A stretch of DNA of 11,584 nucleotides from Prolixibacteraceae bacterium (GTDB lineage: Bacteria > Bacteroidota > Bacteroidia > Bacteroidales > Prolixibacteraceae): positions 1 through 11,584 of the forward strand of contig JAGODU010000131.1 of NCBI GenBank assembly GCA_017998095.1, written 5' to 3'. Numbering within the stretch: position 1 is the stretch's first letter; the number at the start of each line of letters is the position of its first letter. A model generated the notes under the pieces. That model ran no database searches. It saw only the letters and a program-made list of their open reading frames with translations, and had not been told where the DNA came from. The translations under genes and the position numbers were made by a program. Below are positions 8,753 through 11,584 of this stretch, piece by piece.

Positions 8753-9064
8753 ATGTTTGTTAAGCAGAAAGAGAGTACTATAGAGGATCCGGTGCAGATA
8801 GTAGGTTCTCAGGTGTATTTTGAAGGTCATCCTGTCTGTATGTATTGCGGTACGGTTCTGGATGCTGATCCGGAGGAACCGATACCAACCACTGTGGGTT
8901 ATGTGTGCGGAGGTTGTCAGGTCGATTATTTTCTGACTTGTGAGATTTGTGGGGATATTTATCCTATGCCTGATTATCATTGGACAGATACCCTGCCTGC
9001 TGATGAAGAGGATGAACCTTTGCGTAACCTGTGCCCGGAGTGCCGGTCTGTACTGAATTCATAA
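8753..9064 (+). CDS. small four-CxxC zinc-ribbon-like protein
   Basis: A 103-residue protein with four CxxC pairs: C29-C32, C52-C55, C63-C66 and C94-C97. Their spacing suggests two successive zinc ribbons (29/32 with 52/55, and 63/66 with 94/97), separated by acidic linkers. No DNA-binding basic patch stands out; the protein is rather acidic. The start at 8753 is supported by GGAGA (8744-8748) just upstream. The in-frame ATG at 8597 has no ribosome binding site and would add a low-complexity, unlikely N-terminus. It opens the balanced-composition gene run. Small zinc-ribbon proteins of unknown role are common in phages and integrative elements. A specific function cannot be assigned. Confidence 0.7.
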   Translation: MFVKQKESTIEDPVQIVGSQVYFEGHPVCMYCGTVLDADPEEPIPTTVGYVCGGCQVDYFLTCEICGDIYPMPDYHWTDTLPADEEDEPLRNLCPECRSVLNS

Positions 9065-9074
9065 GAAAGTTTAG

Positions 9075-9112
9075 AAAAGAGCAAGTAGCCGTTGTGGTTA
9101 CTTGCCCTTTTT
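9075..9112 (+). terminator. hairpin terminator after the zinc-ribbon gene
   Basis: The stem GCAAGTA (9081-9087) pairs with TACTTGC (9099-9105). It continues inward with a G-T wobble and CC/GG around a GTTGT loop, and outward as AAAAG (9075-9079) with CTTTT (9107-9111). A T-run follows on the + strand and an A-run precedes it, so it could end transcription from both directions. It ends about 5 nt before the next gene's ribosome binding site (GGGAG, 9117-9121). Confidence 0.75.
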
Positions 9113-9126
9113 CATTGGGAGAAAAA

Positions 9127-9378
9127 ATGGAAACAACTGAATATTTGCATATTCTGCGTAAAGGCATACCTGAATCCATTCTAAAAAAACTAGAAGCCTT
9201 AAGCCCTGACCAGACCATTTTGACTGACCTGCTGGAAGTCTTTACCGAGCGGGCAGGTTTCAGGCAATATGCTGCTCATATGAAACAGGCAGAGGCTGAG
9301 GTCTGTGCCCTGCAGGATACCATACTGTATTATTACCGGTCTTATAAGACACCCAAACCATCCGTATTGAAACCTTAA
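9127..9378 (+). CDS. hypothetical 83-residue helical protein
   Basis: An 83-residue protein of no family known to me. It is predicted mostly alpha-helical, with Leu- and Glu-rich amphipathic stretches (ILKKLEALSPDQTILTDLLE) and a Tyr-rich segment (ILYYYRSYK) before a Pro-containing tail. It has no membrane segment, signal peptide or cysteine motif. GGGAG (9117-9121) five nucleotides before the ATG at 9127 fixes this start. A longer in-frame start at 9031 would run into the preceding gene and terminator and lacks a ribosome binding site. The gene lies between two terminator-like hairpins, so its transcript is probably short or depends on read-through. Composition matches the recombination genes to its right. 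Confidence 0.6.
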   Translation: METTEYLHILRKGIPESILKKLEALSPDQTILTDLLEVFTERAGFRQYAAHMKQAEAEVCALQDTILYYYRSYKTPKPSVLKP

Positions 9379-9399
9379 TCAATCTCATATTATTATTGT

Positions 9400-9454
9400 G
9401 TAAGCATTCCGCTTACGGCCCATAGACATTCGTGTTTATGGGCTGTTTCTTTTG
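9400..9454 (+). terminator. tandem hairpins, the second a strong terminator
   Basis: Two hairpins follow the 83-residue gene. The first is GTAAGC (9400-9405) with GCTTAC (9411-9416) around ATTCC. The second has an 11-pair stem, GCCCATA-G-ACA (9418-9428) with TGT-T-TATGGGC (9433-9443), including one G-T pair. It closes on a stable TTCG tetraloop and is followed by TGTTTCTTTT. The T-run ends next to AAAGGAG (9455-9461), the ribosome binding site of the following small gene. Confidence 0.75.
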
Positions 9455-9466
9455 AAAGGAGCTCCT

Positions 9467-9619
9467 ATGTGTACACTGCGTTATCTGGCTGTCTTGTTAC
9501 AGCTGCTGATACTGTATCTGTTACAGTTTGACCCTGACCCCGGGTCCCCTGCCTGCAGGCTTAGTTTGCCTGTATCCCCGCTTTACTGTGTTCCTGGGGA
9601 GGTTTTATGTGCCTCTTGA
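9467..9619 (+). CDS. hypothetical 50-residue hydrophobic peptide
   Basis: A 50-codon frame with a strong ribosome binding site (AAAGGAG, 9455-9461) 5 nt before its ATG. The N-terminal segment, about 18 residues from LRYLAVLLQLLILYLLQF, is strongly hydrophobic and could be a single membrane helix. The rest is Pro- and Cys-containing (four cysteines in all). It overlaps the downstream radC-like start by 13 nt, which suggests coupled translation, and it may chiefly act as a leader that delivers ribosomes to that gene. I know no family for it. Reality is supported by the RBS, the composition and the overlap, not by similarity. Confidence 0.5.
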   Translation: MCTLRYLAVLLQLLILYLLQFDPDPGSPACRLSLPVSPLYCVPGEVLCAS

Positions 9620-10053
9620 ATCCTGTCTGGTCTCTGAAACTGGTGCGGGAAGCGGTGCCAGTCTATACCATCGGTTCTTCAACCGAAGTCTATGACCTGA
9701 TAAAACAGTTCATCTTTCCCAAACTGGTCACCAGCAATGTGGAACGCTTTTACTTTCTGGGCATGAACCTTGCCAATCAGGTCTTGCTGATAGATGAACA
9801 TTCTGTCGGTGGCGTGAGTGAAGCCCGTGTGTATATTGCTGAAATTGCCAAGAAATTACTGCTTTGCAATGCCGGCAGAGTGATACTGGTACACAATCAC
9901 CCTTCAGGTACCCTGCGCTGTTCTGATGCCGACATCTGTCTTACAAGCAAACTGAATGCAGCTTTGGCATACTTTGATATTAGCATATTAGACCATCTCA
10001 TCGTTGGTGCTGAGGCGGCAGATTTTATCTCAAAAGAATTAGGATATATATAA
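9607..10053 (+). CDS. RadC/JAB-domain protein (mobile-element type)
   Basis: A 148-residue protein made up almost entirely of the RadC JAB/MPN metalloprotease-like domain. The metal site is visible as E46 (VERFYFLGMN), H96 and H98 in HNHPSG (96-101), and S106-D109 in the SDAD motif. The usual C-terminal ILDHLIVG strand (about 126-133) is present. It lacks the N-terminal helix-hairpin-helix region of full-length chromosomal RadC (typically about 220 residues). This short form is common in plasmids, prophages and integrative elements, where its function is unsettled, though often placed among DNA-processing genes. The ATG at 9607 follows GGGGAGG (9597-9603). The downstream gene starts 14 nt after its stop. 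Family assignment is firm; cellular role is not. Confidence 0.88.
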   Translation: MCLLNPVWSLKLVREAVPVYTIGSSTEVYDLIKQFIFPKLVTSNVERFYFLGMNLANQVLLIDEHSVGGVSEARVYIAEIAKKLLLCNAGRVILVHNHPSGTLRCSDADICLTSKLNAALAYFDISILDHLIVGAEAADFISKELGYI

Positions 10054-10067
10054 AGAAAGGAGTACTT

Positions 10068-10376
10068 ATGTACACAATGACCGATTACACGATTCAGGAA
10101 ACCTTACTGGAAGAACTGGTTTCCCTGACAGGCAGGATTATGAACCTGTCCAGCCATTATGTGAGTCTGGAGATTAAAAACCGGACTGTGTTTATCTATC
10201 TGAGTTATGAGACAAACACCTTGTACAGTAAACTGATCAGCCTGGGTAACAGCGACACCAATCTGCAGTTAAGCGAAGCCCTGAAGGATCTGCAAACCTA
10301 TTGGCAGGAGATATACACCTATTACAGCAGTATTGTTTCTGCCTTCAATCCTGTAGAAAACCGTAAAATTGCTTAG
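10068..10376 (+). CDS. hypothetical 102-residue protein between radC-like and bet
   Basis: A 102-residue acidic protein of no family I recognise. It is largely helical, with aromatic-rich patches (QTYWQEIYTYYSSI) near the C-terminus and a short beta-like stretch, RTVFIYLSYE, in the middle. It has no cysteines, signal peptide or transmembrane segment. AAAGGAG (10056-10062) precedes the ATG. Its TAG overlaps the AGGAGG that serves the bet gene, so the two are translated in succession. Location between RadC-like and Bet proteins suggests a helper in recombination or replication of the element, but that is inference from context only. Confidence 0.65.
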   Translation: MYTMTDYTIQETLLEELVSLTGRIMNLSSHYVSLEIKNRTVFIYLSYETNTLYSKLISLGNSDTNLQLSEALKDLQTYWQEIYTYYSSIVSAFNPVENRKIA

Positions 10377-10385
10377 GAGGATACA

Positions 10386-11363
10386 ATGAATGAACTGACC
10401 CTTAACAAAGAGCAAAATGTTGATTACGAACGCAAAGCAGTGGAGTATCTGGACGCAATGGGTATGACCCGTCAGCTGAGTGATGCCCAGAAGAAATTGT
10501 TTGTGGAGCTGGCTTCTGCTTACCAGCTTAATCCCTTTAAGCGGGAGATCTACCCTATTGTCTATAAGAACAAAAACGGCAGTAATGACATATCCCTGGT
10601 TACCGGTTACGAAGTCTATATCCAGCGTGCCAATCAATCCGGTTTACTGGACGGCTGGAGCTGGGACACCGAAGGCGAGGTTGTCTTTAAAACTGACCTG
10701 CGTACTACCAAAGAGGGCAAGAATTACCAGACCCGTACCATAGACAGGGATAAATCCACCCTTAAAGCCACCGTCATCATTCACCGTAAAGACTGGAAAC
10801 ATCCCTTTATCCATTCCATTACCATAGACGAATTTTCAGGAGAATCCGGTATCTGGTTGCAATCCCCTAAATTTATGCTGAAAAAGACCTGTGCCAGTCA
10901 GGCTTTCAGACTTTGTTTCTCTAAAGAATTATCAGGCATCCCCTACACCTCTGATGAGAGCAGTCTCTTTAAACCTGCCGAATCCGTGGAATATCAGGAG
11001 CTTACTGTTACAGAAGTACCTCAGCCTCCGGTGCCTGAAGTCTGTGAACCACAGGGTTCTAACCTGCCTGAGCAAATTGTCTTACTGGCAGAGCATTTAT
11101 TCAGACAGAATTTCCTGACCGAAAAGAAGAAGGACAGTATCATCGGTACAGCCCGAAACAGTCTCACCAAGGAAGGCTTGCTTCTATATCTCAAACAACA
11201 GCTGGAACTGTTCAGCCGTTTAGCTTCCCTGACAGACAGACGCATTATCACAGAACAGGTTAAGGTGGAAATATACAAGATGATTTTAAGTGCCAAGAGT
11301 CAGGATTTGGGGGATATTGCCACGATGCTGACAGATCTGGAAAGCGGACAGGAGGTGGCCTGA
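10386..11363 (+). CDS. bet: RecT/Bet-family single-strand annealing recombinase
   Basis: A 325-residue protein of the phage recombination protein Bet (RecT superfamily) type. These proteins bind single-stranded DNA, anneal complementary strands and work with a partner nuclease in recombination. The conserved core runs from about residue 20 to 195. It has AYQLNPFKREIYPI (about 49-62), VTGYEVYIQRANQSGLLDG (about 73-91), a DxxTLKATV strand, and a terminal segment SPKFMLKKTCASQAFRLCF (about 161-179), which matches the Bet pattern of a Lys/Arg-rich strand-annealing core. The C-terminal 130 residues are more variable and helical. The ribosome binding site AGGAGG (10375-10380) is 5 nt before the ATG. 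The stop overlaps the next gene's start as TGATG. The neighbouring putative nuclease is the expected partner. Confidence 0.88.
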   Translation: MNELTLNKEQNVDYERKAVEYLDAMGMTRQLSDAQKKLFVELASAYQLNPFKREIYPIVYKNKNGSNDISLVTGYEVYIQRANQSGLLDGWSWDTEGEVVFKTDLRTTKEGKNYQTRTIDRDKSTLKATVIIHRKDWKHPFIHSITIDEFSGESGIWLQSPKFMLKKTCASQAFRLCFSKELSGIPYTSDESSLFKPAESVEYQELTVTEVPQPPVPEVCEPQGSNLPEQIVLLAEHLFRQNFLTEKKKDSIIGTARNSLTKEGLLLYLKQQLELFSRLASLTDRRIITEQVKVEIYKMILSAKSQDLGDIATMLTDLESGQEVA

Positions 11364-11584
11364 TGCACATTACCAATAAAAACAACCTGCCCGAGCCCAT
11401 ATACAGGGCTGTCCTGCATAACAGTTACACAGGGAATCCTGATAAATTCTTTGCTTCGGTAACCGGTCTTTTGAAAGGCGTTAAGCAGTTTGTTCTGGAG
11501 AAGCGGTATCAGGAGGAACTGGAAGAAGATGCCAGTGACAGAATCTGGTCTTTGATGGGCTCAGCTATGCACACGGTTCTGGAA
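11363..11584 (+). CDS. probable PD-(D/E)XK nuclease, N-terminus only
   Basis: Only the first 74 codons are in the window; the frame is open to its right end. The ATG overlaps the bet stop (TGATG), with GGAGGT (11351-11356) as its ribosome binding site, so it is co-translated with Bet. The visible N-terminus resembles the start of phage-type PD-(D/E)XK nucleases: LPEPIYRAV at residues 9-17, then a basic and helical region, then DRIWSLMGSAMHTVLE (about 59-74), which matches the G-x-x-x-H-x-x-L-E motif near the beginning of that fold. The catalytic D and E/K residues lie beyond the window. Pairing with an annealing protein recalls Red alpha/beta-type exonuclease systems. The assignment is by motif and context and is not yet secured by an active site. 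Confidence 0.6.
   Translation, partial: MHITNKNNLPEPIYRAVLHNSYTGNPDKFFASVTGLLKGVKQFVLEKRYQEELEEDASDRIWSLMGSAMHTVLE

Noticed and set aside
9031..9126. Longer start for the 83-residue protein at 9031
   Set aside because: It would overlap the previous gene and the terminator stem and has no ribosome binding site, while GGGAG supports 9127.
10269..11296. Several 75-122-residue frames overlapping the bet gene and its neighbour on both strands
   Set aside because: All are alternative readings of the Bet and 102-residue genes, without ribosome binding sites or recognisable motifs.
1..11584. CRISPR array, tRNA or rRNA genes, complete insertion sequence
   Set aside because: No regularly spaced repeats, no cloverleaf with a CCA-type end, and no terminal inverted repeats with a transposase were seen by eye.

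Overview
The window reads as an accessory region of a bacterial genome or mobile element with two parts of clearly different base composition. Positions 1 to about 8,700 are strongly AT-rich, with codons dominated by AAA, ATA, TTA and AAT. From about 8,750 to the end the DNA is more balanced, with many CTG, ACC, GCC and CCT codons. Nearly every gene has a Shine-Dalgarno site. The one exported protein has a Gram-negative-style signal peptide followed by TPR-like repeats. I cannot name the organism. A Gram-negative anaerobe outside Proteobacteria would fit, but that is a weak inference.

Left part (200-7553, + strand): three tightly linked genes form a DISARM-like anti-phage operon. The first encodes a 796-residue protein, probably DrmE-like. 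It overlaps the second by 4 nt. The second encodes a 1,097-residue superfamily 2 helicase of the DrmA type. Eight nucleotides later a GTG-started gene encodes a 554-residue zinc-binding DUF1998 protein of the DrmB type. The order E-A-B recalls class 2 DISARM. The phospholipase D-like drmC does not follow, and no DNA methyltransferase is in the window. Instead, an orphan 53-codon frame overlaps the end of drmB, and then a convergent gene for a secreted TPR-like protein begins.

Right part (8753-11584, + strand): a run of small genes with strong ribosome binding sites. In order they encode a protein with four CxxC pairs, an 83-residue unknown, a 50-residue hydrophobic peptide, a short RadC/JAB-domain protein, a 102-residue unknown, a RecT/Bet-family single-strand annealing protein, and the beginning of a probable PD-(D/E)XK nuclease. 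RadC, Bet and a nuclease together are typical of the DNA-processing module of a phage, plasmid or integrative element. Two strong hairpins followed by T-runs lie directly against the ribosome binding sites of two of the small genes.

My interpretation is that a DISARM-type defence operon of foreign composition sits beside, or is carried by, a mobile element whose recombination genes start on the right. The most interesting points are the compact three-gene DISARM without DrmC or a methyltransferase, and the hairpin-before-SD arrangement in the mobile module.
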